Positions 1-9,257 are shown, counted from the stretch's first letter. The stretch is 64,000 nt of DNA from an uncultured Methylophaga sp. (GCF_947259025.1 NZ_CAMYKO010000005.1:248001-312000), one strand, 5' to 3'. The notes: generated from the letters alone by a model not told the origin. Numbers and translations are program-made.

Positions 1-74
1 AAAAAATTGAAGCTGTAACCGATATTTAGCGCTAAACGCTCACCTTTGATGAAGTAAATGTAACAAAGATAAAT

Positions 75-93
75 CATAAACATTCTCATTTAC
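75..93 (+). promoter_or_regulatory. Probable Fur box upstream of siderophore receptor
   Basis: By eye, 12 of 19 positions match the Fur consensus GATAATGATAATCATTATC. The site lies about 57 bp upstream of the ATG of a TonB-dependent receptor, where a Fur operator is expected. It is AT-rich, so some similarity could be chance. The inference is iron repression of the receptor. Confidence 0.5.
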
Positions 94-149
94 ATTTCCG
101 GCTCTTCACATTAAACTGTGTTCCAAATACAACAGCGTCGGAGCGTCGG

Positions 150-2378
150 ATGAAATCAGCAATCAAACCATTATCGTTGTGCATCAGCATTGCACTGTGC
201 AGCCAGTCAGCTATGGTCATAGCGGAAGAAGAAACCCAGGCCTTAGAGCTTGATGCGCTGACAGTCACGTCCAGTGCCGACGCTTCTGCAGAGGGGCTGT
301 CACCGGCATTTGCAGGCGGACAGGTCGCGGAAGGCGGGCGTGCCGGTATTTTGGGCACTCAGGATCATCTGGATAGCCCGTTCAGCATCACCAGCTATAC
401 CAATGATTATATTCAGGATCGCCAGGCACAAAGTGTGGGTGATGTGCTGCAAGCCGATCCTGGCGTCAGAGTGGCCCGTGGTTTTGGTAATTTCCAGGAG
501 ACTTACTTTATCCGTGGCTTTACTATCGGATCAGATGATGTGGCGTACAACGGCCTCTATTCGCTGTTGCCACGACAGTATATTGCCACTGAACTCTTCG
601 AGCGTGTTGAAGTGTTACGGGGTGCCAGTGCTTTTCTGACCGGTGCAACGCCCAGCGGCGGTGGCATTGGTGGCGTGATCAACCTGCTTCCCAAGCGGGC
701 ACCCAACTATGATCTGAACCGGGTCACCTTGGGTGCATCTCACAATGACCAGCGTAATGTCGCGGCTGATGTGGCACGTCGCTTTGGTGAGAATGATGAG
801 TTTGGTGTGCGCGTCAATGCGGCCCATCATAACGGTGGCACTTCAGTTGAGGATGAAGAAGCGGAACTTAACCTGTTTAGCGTCGGATTGGATTACCGCG
901 GTGACCGTTTGCGCTTATCAGCCGATGTGGGTTACCAGAACCATCAACTGGATCAGACCAGAACCAATGTCACGATATCCAGTTTATCGGATGTGCCTTC
1001 TGCACCCGATGCCGACCATAACTGGGCACAACCCTGGACTTACTCCAACGAAGAAGATGAGTTCGGTACATTCCGGGCAGAGTACGACCTAAATGACAGC
1101 GTCACCGCCTGGGCAGCTTACGGTATGCGTCGGACTGAGGAAGAAAACTCTCTGGCTAATCTGACTGTCAACGGTGCGCAGTCTGGTGATGGTTCCTTTT
1201 ACCGTTTCGATAATGCCCGTGAGGACAGTGTAGATACGGGGGAAATTGGCTTGAGAGGTGACTTCAAAACAGGCAGTGTTGGACATGACTGGGTCCTTGC
1301 CTATTCTTATTTCCAGTTGGAAACCAAAAATGGGTATATTTTCGATTTTGCAGGTACCCAGACCAACACAAACCTCTACAACCCAGTTTTTACCTCACAA
1401 CCCGCGTTTACAGGAACGGCTGGGATTGGTAACGACTTCAATTCTCCGGCCCTGAATACCAGAACCAAGCTGAACAGTTTTGCCGTTGGTGACACTCTGG
1501 CTTTCGCAGATGATCAGTTCCTGCTGACTTTAGGCGCCAGGCATCAGTCAATCAAGGTAGAAGACTATCCATACAATAATGGGCCTCGTTCGACCTATGA
1601 AGACAATGAGATCACACCTGCTGTCGGGGCAGTTTTCAAACTGACAGATCAGTTTTCATTCTACGCCAATTATATAGAGAGCCTAGCCCAGGGGGATCGC
1701 GCAGATCAGACTACAACAACTTCTGCAGGTACCGTTGATGTAGTGAATGGTGGTGAATCCCTGGCTCCTTATGTGTCAGAACAGAAAGAGATTGGCGTCA
1801 AATACGAAAATGAGCAGTTTGGTGCGGGTCTGGCGTATTTCACAACAGAGATGCCCCGTGCTTATATGGATGAAACTGATCCACTTAATCCGGTCTTTCG
1901 TGAAGCAGGAGAAAATCAGCACCAAGGCCTGGAACTAACGTTTTACGGTAAGGCCACTGATAACATTAAGTTGTTGGGCGGTGTGACCTGGCTTGATGCG
2001 GAACAGAAAGATACTGGTGATCCGGCTATTGATGGCAATGAGGTTATCGGTGTGGCTGAATGGCAGGCTACGCTGGGAGCAGAGTGGGAAGTCCCACAAA
2101 TCAATGGTTTGGCTTTGGACAGTCGGGTGACCTATACCGGTTCACGCTATGCGGATAATGCCAATACCCTGAAAGTGGATGACTGGACCACAGTTGATAT
2201 CGGTGCCCGTTACATTGTTGCGGTCGGCAATCAGGATCTGACTTTGAGAGCCCGTGTACATAACCTGTTTGATCGTGACTACTGGGCCTCGGTAGGAGGA
2301 AACGGCGGTAGCAGTGGTTACCTGGTACTGGGTGCACCACGCACCGTCAGCCTGACGGCCACCGTTGATTTTTATTGA
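150..2378 (+). CDS. TonB-dependent siderophore receptor
   Basis: Outer-membrane receptor that binds a ferric siderophore and imports it using TonB energy. The 742-residue length is normal for the family. A signal peptide (about residues 1-25) is followed by a plug domain (about 65-170) with the conserved patterns YFIRGF and ERVEVLRGASAFLTG, and then a beta-barrel. The C-terminus has the typical NLFDRDYW segment and ends in an aromatic residue (VDFY), as outer-membrane barrels do. There is no N-terminal STN domain, so it should not signal to a sigma factor. The ATG has GGAG six bases upstream, and a Fur-like site lies in the promoter region. It resembles the FhuA/FpvA class; the ligand cannot be told from sequence. 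Confidence 0.93.
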   Translation: MKSAIKPLSLCISIALCSQSAMVIAEEETQALELDALTVTSSADASAEGLSPAFAGGQVAEGGRAGILGTQDHLDSPFSITSYTNDYIQDRQAQSVGDVLQADPGVRVARGFGNFQETYFIRGFTIGSDDVAYNGLYSLLPRQYIATELFERVEVLRGASAFLTGATPSGGGIGGVINLLPKRAPNYDLNRVTLGASHNDQRNVAADVARRFGENDEFGVRVNAAHHNGGTSVEDEEAELNLFSVGLDYRGDRLRLSADVGYQNHQLDQTRTNVTISSLSDVPSAPDADHNWAQPWTYSNEEDEFGTFRAEYDLNDSVTAWAAYGMRRTEEENSLANLTVNGAQSGDGSFYRFDNAREDSVDTGEIGLRGDFKTGSVGHDWVLAYSYFQLETKNGYIFDFAGTQTNTNLYNPVFTSQPAFTGTAGIGNDFNSPALNTRTKLNSFAVGDTLAFADDQFLLTLGARHQSIKVEDYPYNNGPRSTYEDNEITPAVGAVFKLTDQFSFYANYIESLAQGDRADQTTTTSAGTVDVVNGGESLAPYVSEQKEIGVKYENEQFGAGLAYFTTEMPRAYMDETDPLNPVFREAGENQHQGLELTFYGKATDNIKLLGGVTWLDAEQKDTGDPAIDGNEVIGVAEWQATLGAEWEVPQINGLALDSRVTYTGSRYADNANTLKVDDWTTVDIGARYIVAVGNQDLTLRARVHNLFDRDYWASVGGNGGSSGYLVLGAPRTVSLTATVDFY

Positions 2379-2533
2379 TGGTTTTAGCTTGCCCGGGCAG
2401 TGTTACTGTTCGGGGTCAGCCTTTGCCTGAAAAGAATGAATCGGTCAGCTTGCTGGCCTGTTCAAAGTGAATGCCGGGCCAGAAAATCCAGCCAGTCGAG
2501 TAGTTATCGGAACGCACAAAATAACCATGCGTG

Positions 2534-2683
2534 ATGATTTTCCGCTGCAATGATAACGAACGCCAGACCATTTTTCTCAATGCGGCCTTCGAAAATGACA
2601 ACCCCGCCGATCAGGCCAGCTTGCTGCGCGAGTTAATGCATTATAGTCAGTGGCGTAATGTTGAGAATATTGGTGGCTGTTGA
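2534..2683 (+). pseudogene. Possible gene remnant in the 347-bp gap after the receptor
   Basis: The gap 2379-2725 holds no convincing gene. A 49-codon reading frame from ATG 2534 has a protein-like composition (it contains NERQTIFLNAAFEND and SLLRELMHYSQW) but no good ribosome binding site and no family that I recognise. It may be the tail of a decayed gene, since the reading frame looks biased while the opposite strand offers only a poor ORF. Chance cannot be excluded. Confidence 0.2.
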
Positions 2684-2725
2684 GGCATGCTGGAATCTGA
2701 CTGTGACAGCTGATGGATAAACCGG

Positions 2726-3379
2726 TCAGTCAGCGACCAGCGGCACAAAGCTGACACTGAGTAGCGGCTGGCTATGAGCCTTGCCTTCTTTATCTTTGTC
2801 TATCAGCACCAAGTCCTGATAGCCCCGGGCTTCGGCGAGCGGGATCACCATCCTGCCACCGGATTTGAGCTGATTTAACAGGGCAGGGGGAACAGCCGCA
2901 GCAGCGGCGGTGACAATAATGCCATCATAAGCGCCGTGCTCTTCCCAGCCTAGGTATCCGTCTGCCTGTCGGCAGTGGATATTGTCATAGCCTAATTTTT
3001 CAAACTGTTGACGGGCCTGTTCAGCCAGGTTTTCAATCCGTTCTACGGTGTAAACCTCGGCAGCCAGCTTGGACAAAATGGCTGTCTGATAGCCCGAACC
3101 GGTGCCAATTTCCAGCACTTTATGGTCGGGCTCAATATCAAGCAGATCCGTCATCAGGGCAACAATGAAGGGCTGGGAAATGGTCTGCCCATATCCAATC
3201 GCCAGAGGCCCGTCATCATAGGCGCGGTTGAGGGCATTGTCGGGAACAAAATCAGCACGATTGACCGCTTCTATTGCTGCCAACACGGTGGGTGACAGCG
3301 TCGATCTGCCGGTCGTGCTGGCGGTCGCTGCGGTTTGATGCGCTATGGTGGCCAGCATTTTCCTGACTGCGTCGTTCAT
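2726..3379 (-). CDS. pcm: Protein-L-isoaspartate O-methyltransferase
   Basis: Repairs isoaspartyl residues in aged proteins by S-adenosylmethionine-dependent methylation in the cytoplasm. The family signature is clear: RADFVP, the IGYGQTISQPFIVALMTDLL segment, and the SAM-binding VLEIGTGSGYQTAIL followed by VYTVERI. The frame is open from 3403, but ATG 3379 (MNDAVRKML) matches the usual PCMT N-terminus and has AGG about 8 bases upstream, while the outer ATG has no ribosome binding site. From 3379 the protein has 217 residues, the usual size. It stands alone, not next to surE or rpoS as in many relatives. Confidence 0.92.
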   Translation of the reverse strand: MNDAVRKMLATIAHQTAATASTTGRSTLSPTVLAAIEAVNRADFVPDNALNRAYDDGPLAIGYGQTISQPFIVALMTDLLDIEPDHKVLEIGTGSGYQTAILSKLAAEVYTVERIENLAEQARQQFEKLGYDNIHCRQADGYLGWEEHGAYDGIIVTAAAAAVPPALLNQLKSGGRMVIPLAEARGYQDLVLIDKDKEGKAHSQPLLSVSFVPLVAD

Positions 3380-3487
3380 CGTGTACCTGAAGCATAAAGA
3401 CATGCCGATATTTTGCGCTTGTCTCCAGCAAAGTTCACGCTGAAAAAAACCGTTTTGTTAACTCTGACCCATTTTGGGGGCTGGTAC

Positions 3488-3811
3488 TCAGAAAGTCAGT
3501 GTTGCCGCCTTTTCACCGTCTACCCAAACCAGGCAGGTCAGATCAATTTTTTTCTTCCAGCGGCAATCCGATTTTACGGTTTTGCCGTTGTATTCGCCGC
3601 TTAAGGTGGTGTCAGCATAATCGTAGGGTAATTCGCCGCTAACCACTGTTTGGTCATTAATCATCACTTCATGTTTAAAGCTGATTTGGTTGAAGCGACC
3701 ACTGATTTCAAGTTGTTGCTCGGCTCCGGCAGGGCGATAGAATTGTTTGGGCGAAGCAGTGGTACAAGCCACCAAAGTTAGCAGCAGGCTGGCCAGGATG
3801 ATTTTTTTCAT
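3488..3811 (-). CDS. Small lipoprotein, unknown function
   Basis: The 107-residue product starts with a classic lipoprotein signal (MKKIILASLLLTLVAC) with the lipobox LVAC and the lipidated cysteine at residue 16. The residue after Cys is Thr, which predicts outer-membrane sorting by the Lol rule. The rest is a small, mostly beta-like domain with two further cysteines (SDCRW and LTCLV) that could form a disulfide. It does not match a family I can name. It is divergent from mtgA, with about 140 bp between them for both promoters. Confidence 0.75.
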   Translation of the reverse strand: MKKIILASLLLTLVACTTASPKQFYRPAGAEQQLEISGRFNQISFKHEVMINDQTVVSGELPYDYADTTLSGEYNGKTVKSDCRWKKKIDLTCLVWVDGEKAATLTF

Positions 3812-3949
3812 TTGAAATCCATATAAGAAATTAAAAGCAGTGGTAGCCGACGTTGGCGAACCCGCTTCAATACTACAAAAACTGCACTTAGCAGCACAAG
3901 GTAAATGCGAATTCAGCGTGGATTAGGGCTTTTTTGCTAAGATTGCAGC

Positions 3950-4651
3950 GTGAATAAATTCAAGCGTTATCTTCTGCGAAGTATTTTATTGCTGTTACTG
4001 GCCTGGCTTGTGCTGAGCCTGTTGATGGTCGTGCCGTTTCGCTGGATTAACCCGCCTGTCACCATGGTGATGGTGGATCGCTGGCTGAGCAGTGATAGAG
4101 ACGACTTTTATCTGCATCAGCAATGGCTTGACTGGAACGTGATGCCCAAACAGGCAGCGCTGGCAGTCGTGACCTCCGAAGATCAGAAATTCCCGCATCA
4201 TGCCGGTATCGATTTTGAAGCCGTGATGACGGCGCTGAAGGAAGCCTATCGCGGCGGCGATTTGCGCGGTGCCAGTACCATCAGTCAGCAGGTCGCCAAG
4301 AATATGTACCTGTGGACCGGACGTAGCTGGCTGCGTAAAGGACTGGAACTGTGGTTCACCCTGCTGGTTGAATTGAGTTGGGGCAAGCAGCGTATCCTTG
4401 AGGTGTATCTCAATATTGCAGAGTGGGGGCCGGGCGTGTTCGGGCTGGAGGCCGCCAGCCGCTATCATTTCGGTAAACCGGCAGCACAACTGACACCCAT
4501 GCAATCCGCCTTACTGGCTTCCAGTCTGCCCAGTCCCCTCAACTATCAGCCGGCTCAGCCTGCATCACATCTCATCGAGAGGGCAAACTGGAACCTGGCC
4601 CAACAACAAAAGCTGGGCGGCACCCAATGGCTGCAGCCACTGGCAGAATAA
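3950..4651 (+). CDS. mtgA: Monofunctional peptidoglycan glycosyltransferase
   Basis: Polymerises lipid II into glycan strands at the outer face of the inner membrane. The N-terminal membrane anchor is at about residues 8-30. The GT51 signature motifs are all present: EDQKFPHHAGIDFEAV with the catalytic Glu, GASTISQQVAKNMYLW, RKGLELWFTLLVE, KQRILEVYLNIAEWGPGVFG and the ASRYHFGKPA segment. Length (233) fits MtgA and there is no transpeptidase domain. It stands alone; the next gene has its own regulatory site 8 bp after this stop. Confidence 0.95.
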   Translation: MNKFKRYLLRSILLLLLAWLVLSLLMVVPFRWINPPVTMVMVDRWLSSDRDDFYLHQQWLDWNVMPKQAALAVVTSEDQKFPHHAGIDFEAVMTALKEAYRGGDLRGASTISQQVAKNMYLWTGRSWLRKGLELWFTLLVELSWGKQRILEVYLNIAEWGPGVFGLEAASRYHFGKPAAQLTPMQSALLASSLPSPLNYQPAQPASHLIERANWNLAQQQKLGGTQWLQPLAE

Positions 4652-4658
4652 AACTGAT

Positions 4659-4672
4659 TTGATTTAGATCAA
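4659..4672. promoter_or_regulatory. Perfect FNR/Anr box
   Basis: TTGATTTAGATCAA is an exact match to the TTGAT-N4-ATCAA consensus of FNR/Anr. It lies in the 98-bp gap between mtgA and the alcohol dehydrogenase, with its centre about 84 bp upstream of the dehydrogenase ATG. A candidate -10 (TAATTT, 4714-4719) would put the site near -60, a class I position. Inference: low-oxygen activation of the dehydrogenase. Confidence 0.6.
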
Positions 4673-4749
4673 AACTGCATTTGATCTGCATTGCTGCCGT
4701 CATTGCTGCCTGCTAATTTACTGATATCAAACAGTAAAAGGAGGTTGCG

Positions 4750-5829
4750 ATGAGCAAGATGATGAAGGCTGCAGTGTTTGTCGAACCGGGCAGGATTGAA
4801 ATCGACGATAAGCCAGTACCGCCTGTTGGTGACAACGATGCTTTGGTCCGCGTAACCACCACCACAATCTGCGGTACTGATATCCACATTCTCAAGGGCG
4901 AATACCCGGTTGAAAAAGGATTGACCATTGGCCATGAACCGGTCGGTGTGATTGAAAAACTGGGCAAAAACGTCAAGGGCTATCAGGAAGGCCAGCGGGT
5001 GATTGCCGGTGCAATCTGTCCCAGTTTCACCTCCTATGGGTGCCAGGATGGTCACCCGGCACAGGATGGTGGTGCCCATGCCCACGGTTACAAACCGATG
5101 GGGGGATGGCGCTTTGGTAACACTATCGACGGCGCGCAGGCCGAATACCTGCGGGTGCCTGACGCCCAGGCTAATCTGGCGCCAGTGCCAGAGGGGCTCA
5201 CCGATGAACAGGTACTGATGTGCCCGGACATCATGTCTACCGGGTTTGCCGGTGCAGAATCTGCTGACATTCACATCGGTGACGTTGTTGCCATTTTTGC
5301 ACAAGGCCCGATTGGTCTGAGTGCCACCGCAGGTGCACGTTTGAAAGGAGCCAGCCTGATCATCGCCGTGGATGGTGTGGATGAACGTTTAAGGCTCTCC
5401 AAGGCAATGGGGGCGGATGTGGTCCTGGATTTCAAAAAAGTGGATGTTGTGGCGGAAATTCTGAAAATCACCGGCGGCCGGGGCGTGGATGCCGCTATTG
5501 AAGCGCTAGGCAAGCAGGAGACTTTTGAAGCTTCACTGCGAGTATTAAAGCCGGGCGGTACGTTGTCCAGCCTGGGCGTTTACTCTTCAGATCTGACAAT
5601 TTCCATGAATGCATTCAGCGCTGGATTGGGTGACCATAAAATTGTCACCAGCCTCTGTCCCGGGGGGAAAGAGCGAATGCGGCGCCTGATGAGTGTCATC
5701 GCCAATGGCAGAATCAACCTGGAGTCCATGGTGACACATCGTTTTGAGCTTGAGCAGATCGTCGATGCCTACGAACTCTTTGCTGCACAGCGTGACGGGG
5801 TAATCAAAGTAGCGCTGACCACAAACTGA
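4750..5829 (+). CDS. Zinc-dependent alcohol dehydrogenase, secondary-alcohol type
   Basis: Medium-chain NAD(P)-dependent alcohol dehydrogenase, cytoplasmic. Catalytic zinc ligands are visible in TTICGTDIH (Cys) and IGHEPVGV (His-Glu). The segments MCPDIMSTGFAGAESADI, SLCPGGKERMRRLM and SMVTHRFELEQIVDAYELF match the bacterial secondary-alcohol enzymes of the Clostridium beijerinckii/Thermoanaerobacter type. As in those enzymes, the four-cysteine structural zinc lobe is absent and replaced by a Gly/His-rich stretch (about residues 94-118). The coenzyme-binding fold is at about 175-300. Length 359 is normal and the start has a good GGAGG site. A perfect FNR box upstream suggests use under low oxygen; the substrate is not determined. 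Confidence 0.88.
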   Translation: MSKMMKAAVFVEPGRIEIDDKPVPPVGDNDALVRVTTTTICGTDIHILKGEYPVEKGLTIGHEPVGVIEKLGKNVKGYQEGQRVIAGAICPSFTSYGCQDGHPAQDGGAHAHGYKPMGGWRFGNTIDGAQAEYLRVPDAQANLAPVPEGLTDEQVLMCPDIMSTGFAGAESADIHIGDVVAIFAQGPIGLSATAGARLKGASLIIAVDGVDERLRLSKAMGADVVLDFKKVDVVAEILKITGGRGVDAAIEALGKQETFEASLRVLKPGGTLSSLGVYSSDLTISMNAFSAGLGDHKIVTSLCPGGKERMRRLMSVIANGRINLESMVTHRFELEQIVDAYELFAAQRDGVIKVALTTN

Positions 5830-5885
5830 AGACGATGATTTGAAAAGAGGATAGTGCGATTAGGGCTGTCGAAATGCTAGCCACT

Positions 5886-5907
5886 CCCCCCTCATATCAC
5901 GGGGGGG
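5886..5907. terminator. C6/G6 hairpin after the alcohol dehydrogenase
   Basis: A run of six C (5886-5891) and a run of seven G (5901-5907) can pair across a 9-base loop. It is about 57 bp after the dehydrogenase stop. There is no clear T tract after it, so termination is uncertain; it may only protect the 3' end. The rest of the gap to 6082 shows no other structure I can name. Confidence 0.3.
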
Positions 5908-6082
5908 CGCAACGGATGTTATTTGCTAGGATCGTTCAGTGATGCAATCAGCATCCTTATGCCCGCCAGGCATTCATCAGGACGGGAACGGCGAGAGTTA
6001 ATTTATAGGGATCAGGCTCTCAAAGACAGGCTTAAAACGGAGTGATGACAGGCTTGCTGTCAGGAAGACCAGCCTCATTGTT

Positions 6083-7747
6083 ATGTGCCTAAGCTTACTT
6101 CTCAAGCGCCACTTATGGCTGAGTCTGGTTGCCCTTTGCTGGTCCGGTGTGACTGCCGCTGAAACCGTGGTTCTTCAGCTTCCCTGGCATCATCAGTTTC
6201 AGTTTGCAGGCTATTATGCGGCCAAAGCCCAAGGCTATTTCACCCAGGCCGGGATGGAGGTGGAGATTCGTGCCGGTATCGACCAGCAGGGTAACACCAC
6301 AAATCCCGTCGAGGAGGTAGTGTTTCAGCGTGCAGACTTCGGTGTCACGCGTAGTGACTTGCTGGTGCATCATGCCAGGGGGCTGCCGGTTGTGATGCTG
6401 GCAGCGATTATGCAGCGCAGCCCGGCCGCCTTCATCACCCTCGATAAGCACAACATCACCCGGTTGGAGGATATTGGCAACGAGCCGGTCTCCCTGCCTT
6501 TGGAAACCAATAAACCGGGCGAGGTTATTGATATTGAGGTGATTGCTGCCCTGGCAAGGGCAGGCGTTGATGTCGGTGAGCTTAATAACCGTTTCAAACA
6601 CTGGAACCTGGAAGCGCTGCAAAACGGTGAGACCAAGATGATACTCGGCTTTGCTTCTGATGAGCCCTATATCCTGGAACGCCGGGGATATCAGCCAGTT
6701 GTTATTTCCCCAATGGATTATGGCATCGATTTATACGGGGACCTGCTGTTTACCAGTGAGTCGTCCCTGCGAACAGATCCGGAGTTGGTTGCGGCATTCA
6801 GAGAAGCTGTTTTGCGCGGCTGGGAATTTGCCCTGAATAACCCGGAAACGACGGCCCGACATATCCTGCTCAATTATCCGGTTCGCAATGCGGATTATGA
6901 TCTCGACTTTATGCTGCAGGAGGCTAGCCAGCTTCGCGATTATATCCAGCCGGATCTGATTGAACTTGGCTACAGCAATCGGGCTCGCTGGAAACGCATT
7001 ATGCAGGTTTACCGCGAAATCGGCATCACCGATCCGGTTGATTTGAATCGTTTTCTCTATACGCCAGCCAAAAGCGCTAAGTTGAGCACCTGGTTGTGGC
7101 CTGCGATCACCACACTGGCAGTACTTTTGTCCCTGATAGGATGGTTGATTTGGACACGGCTGCGCCTGGTCAACAAAGTGCGCCACAGTGAACAGCGTGA
7201 AAGTCAGTTTAGGCGTCAGGCAGAGACTGATCCGCTGACCGGCCTAGTCAATCGCCGGCGCTTTAATCTGGAGCTGGAAGTCGGCTATCTGCGTGCTCGC
7301 AAGGAGCAGAATGCCTTATCAATGTTAATGCTCGACGTCGATCACTTTAAAAAGGTCAATGATGATTATGGCCATCTTGCCGGTGATATTGTGCTGTGTT
7401 CACTGGCCAGGATTTGTGAATCGGTGACCCGCAGCACCGATGTACTGTGCCGTTATGGCGGTGAAGAGTTTGCCTTTATGCTGCCTGATACCGATATTGA
7501 AGCGGCCAGGGAGATCGCCGATCGACTTATGCAGCGGATTCATGCTGATGAAGTCGCTTGCGACGCTGACAGGATACGTTACACCGTCAGCATCGGTATT
7601 GCTGTACTGCATCAGGACGATCAAGATGCTGTTGACCTGCTTCGCCGCACTGATCGCCACCTCTATGCTGCCAAAGCTGCCGGTCGGGACGCCGTTTATG
7701 CTTCTGCAGAGCCCGGAGCCCATCTCTCGCTGGTCAGAGACGCCTGA
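6083..7747 (+). CDS. Diguanylate cyclase with periplasmic NMT1/THI5-type binding domain
   Basis: Inner-membrane sensor that should make cyclic di-GMP in response to a periplasmic small ligand. Signal or anchor at about residues 9-26. An NMT1/THI5-like substrate-binding domain follows (about 27-310; typical LPWHHQFQFAGYYAAKAQGYF start, ending in a motif-rich helix region), then a membrane helix (about 336-360) and a GGDEF domain (about 383-545). The active site is intact (GGEEF, 459-463), and RSTD at 450-453 gives the product-inhibition I-site five residues upstream. Related binding domains in transporters bind pyrimidine or thiamine precursors; the ligand here is unknown. No strong ribosome binding site is visible before this ATG, so the exact start is less sure. 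Confidence 0.9.
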   Translation: MCLSLLLKRHLWLSLVALCWSGVTAAETVVLQLPWHHQFQFAGYYAAKAQGYFTQAGMEVEIRAGIDQQGNTTNPVEEVVFQRADFGVTRSDLLVHHARGLPVVMLAAIMQRSPAAFITLDKHNITRLEDIGNEPVSLPLETNKPGEVIDIEVIAALARAGVDVGELNNRFKHWNLEALQNGETKMILGFASDEPYILERRGYQPVVISPMDYGIDLYGDLLFTSESSLRTDPELVAAFREAVLRGWEFALNNPETTARHILLNYPVRNADYDLDFMLQEASQLRDYIQPDLIELGYSNRARWKRIMQVYREIGITDPVDLNRFLYTPAKSAKLSTWLWPAITTLAVLLSLIGWLIWTRLRLVNKVRHSEQRESQFRRQAETDPLTGLVNRRRFNLELEVGYLRARKEQNALSMLMLDVDHFKKVNDDYGHLAGDIVLCSLARICESVTRSTDVLCRYGGEEFAFMLPDTDIEAAREIADRLMQRIHADEVACDADRIRYTVSIGIAVLHQDDQDAVDLLRRTDRHLYAAKAAGRDAVYASAEPGAHLSLVRDA

Positions 7748-7814
7748 ACTGACCCGATTTTTTATTCTGTCTGAGACTTTAAGTGTGCATATGAAATGCC
7801 AGCTTAATTTTTTT

Positions 7815-7841
7815 TAAGTAAAAATCAATTGATGCCGATAC
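7815..7841 (+). promoter_or_regulatory. Sigma-28 (FliA)-like promoter overlapping a hairpin
   Basis: TAAG, 15 bases, then GCCGATAC fits the sigma-28 consensus TAAA-N15-GCCGATAA with two differences. It is 35 bp upstream of a chemoreceptor ATG, a gene class normally under FliA. The -10 element (7834-7841) is also the left arm of a perfect 8-bp inverted repeat whose right arm is 7847-7854, with loop TAAAA. The repeat could instead be a hairpin or an operator. Confidence 0.5.
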
Positions 7842-7875
7842 TAAAAGTATCGGCCTTGTCAATGAGGATGACAGG

Positions 7876-9168
7876 ATGTTCAATAAAAAGCTCAAACAGA
7901 CCCTACAGCAGCAGGAAGCACAAATTCGCTCACTCAGCGCTGAACTGAAAGCCGTTCACGATAATCTGGCCATGATTGAGTTCACGCCCGATGGACATAT
8001 AGTTGAGGCCAACGCAGCCTTTCTCTCGGTTGTCGGTTACAGCCTGGAGGAAGTCAAAGGCCAGCATCACCGCATGTTCTGCGAACCGGGCTATGCCGCC
8101 AGTAATGAATACCAGCAATTCTGGCAACAGTTGGGCTCGGGTCAGGTCCAGTCTAGAACCTTTGAACGGGTCGCCAAAAACGGTGATAAAGTCTGGCTGG
8201 AGGCGACCTATTTCCCGGTCATGCTCGATCAGCAGGTGGTCAAAGTGATTAAGATCGCCTCTGATGTGACCGCCAAAACCGATCTGGCTTTGGAGAAGGA
8301 AGCCATCATCAAAGCGCTGGATAAATCCCAGGCGATTATCGAATTCACCCCTGATGGCATCATTCTCGACGCTAATCAGAACTTTCTCAGTACGGTGGGC
8401 TATGCGCTGAAAGATATTCAGGGCCAGCATCACCGTATGTTCTGTAATGATGATTTTTACCGCGATAACCCCTCATTCTGGGACGAACTGGCGCAGGGTT
8501 ATTTCAAGAGCGGTACTTTTGAACGCCGCAACAGCCAGCAGCAACCGGTGTGGCTGGAAGCGAGCTATAACCCGGTATTCGATTGCAAAGGCAAGGTGGT
8601 CAAAGTCATTAAATTTGCTACGGAAACAACTGATGAACATCGCCGGCAGGATGCGATCAAACAGGCATCGGAAGACGCATACCGTGCCTTTGATGATGCT
8701 GAGCAGGAATGGGCAGCCTGCGGCGATATGCTCAATGAGTCTGTAGAGTTGTCTCAGCATGTGACCGAGGAGGTCAGCAATGCGTCCAGATTAATCAGCG
8801 AACTGGCTGCGCATTACGAGCAAATTGGCAACACCATTAATGTTATCCGCGGTATTTCTGAACAAACCAACTTGCTGGCCTTGAATGCTGCCATTGAATC
8901 AGCCCGGGCGGGTGAGCATGGGCGAGGATTTGCGGTGGTGGCAGACGAGGTCAGAAAGCTGTCGCGAAGCACCAACGATTCTACGGTTGAGATTGAGACC
9001 GTGTCCTCAAAAAATGCAGCGTTGGTTGAGCAGGCCACAAATTACCTCAATACCTCACAGACCCGGGTGGCGGAAGGTTTTGACAAGATTAAGCTGGCAA
9101 TGGACAAATTCAAAACCATCCGTGACATTTCATATCAGATCACCGAGTCGATCTCGCGATTACGCTGA
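7876..9168 (+). CDS. Soluble PAS-PAS methyl-accepting chemotaxis protein (BdlA-like)
   Basis: Cytoplasmic chemoreceptor with no membrane segment. Two closely similar PAS domains in tandem (about residues 33-131 and 154-252) share [15 protein letters not shown] and VVKVIK, evidently from an internal duplication. A short MCP signalling domain follows, with the conserved hairpin tip [35 protein letters not shown] (here given as its parts: tip near 326-345, return arm to 360). Architecture and length (430) match BdlA, the Pseudomonas biofilm-dispersion protein, and Aer-like soluble sensors; the PAS domains probably bind heme or flavin, or sense redox. The signalling arms are short, so few methylation sites are expected. 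A sigma-28-like promoter precedes it. Confidence 0.9.
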   Translation: MFNKKLKQTLQQQEAQIRSLSAELKAVHDNLAMIEFTPDGHIVEANAAFLSVVGYSLEEVKGQHHRMFCEPGYAASNEYQQFWQQLGSGQVQSRTFERVAKNGDKVWLEATYFPVMLDQQVVKVIKIASDVTAKTDLALEKEAIIKALDKSQAIIEFTPDGIILDANQNFLSTVGYALKDIQGQHHRMFCNDDFYRDNPSFWDELAQGYFKSGTFERRNSQQQPVWLEASYNPVFDCKGKVVKVIKFATETTDEHRRQDAIKQASEDAYRAFDDAEQEWAACGDMLNESVELSQHVTEEVSNASRLISELAAHYEQIGNTINVIRGISEQTNLLALNAAIESARAGEHGRGFAVVADEVRKLSRSTNDSTVEIETVSSKNAALVEQATNYLNTSQTRVAEGFDKIKLAMDKFKTIRDISYQITESISRLR

Positions 9169-9257
9169 TTGACTGAGCAAGAATAAAATCTAAGGCACTG
9201 GTTTTTATGCGGTTTTGTGGCTATAGTGAACTCAAATAGCGACAAAATGGCTGATGC

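Noticed and set aside
4669-5304. 211-codon minus-strand frame over the alcohol dehydrogenase
   Set aside because: Antisense to a strong family match, with no protein features of its own.
5830-6082. Possible c-di-GMP (GEMM) riboswitch before the diguanylate cyclase
   Set aside because: I looked for the conserved GEMM core and tetraloop receptor and did not see them.
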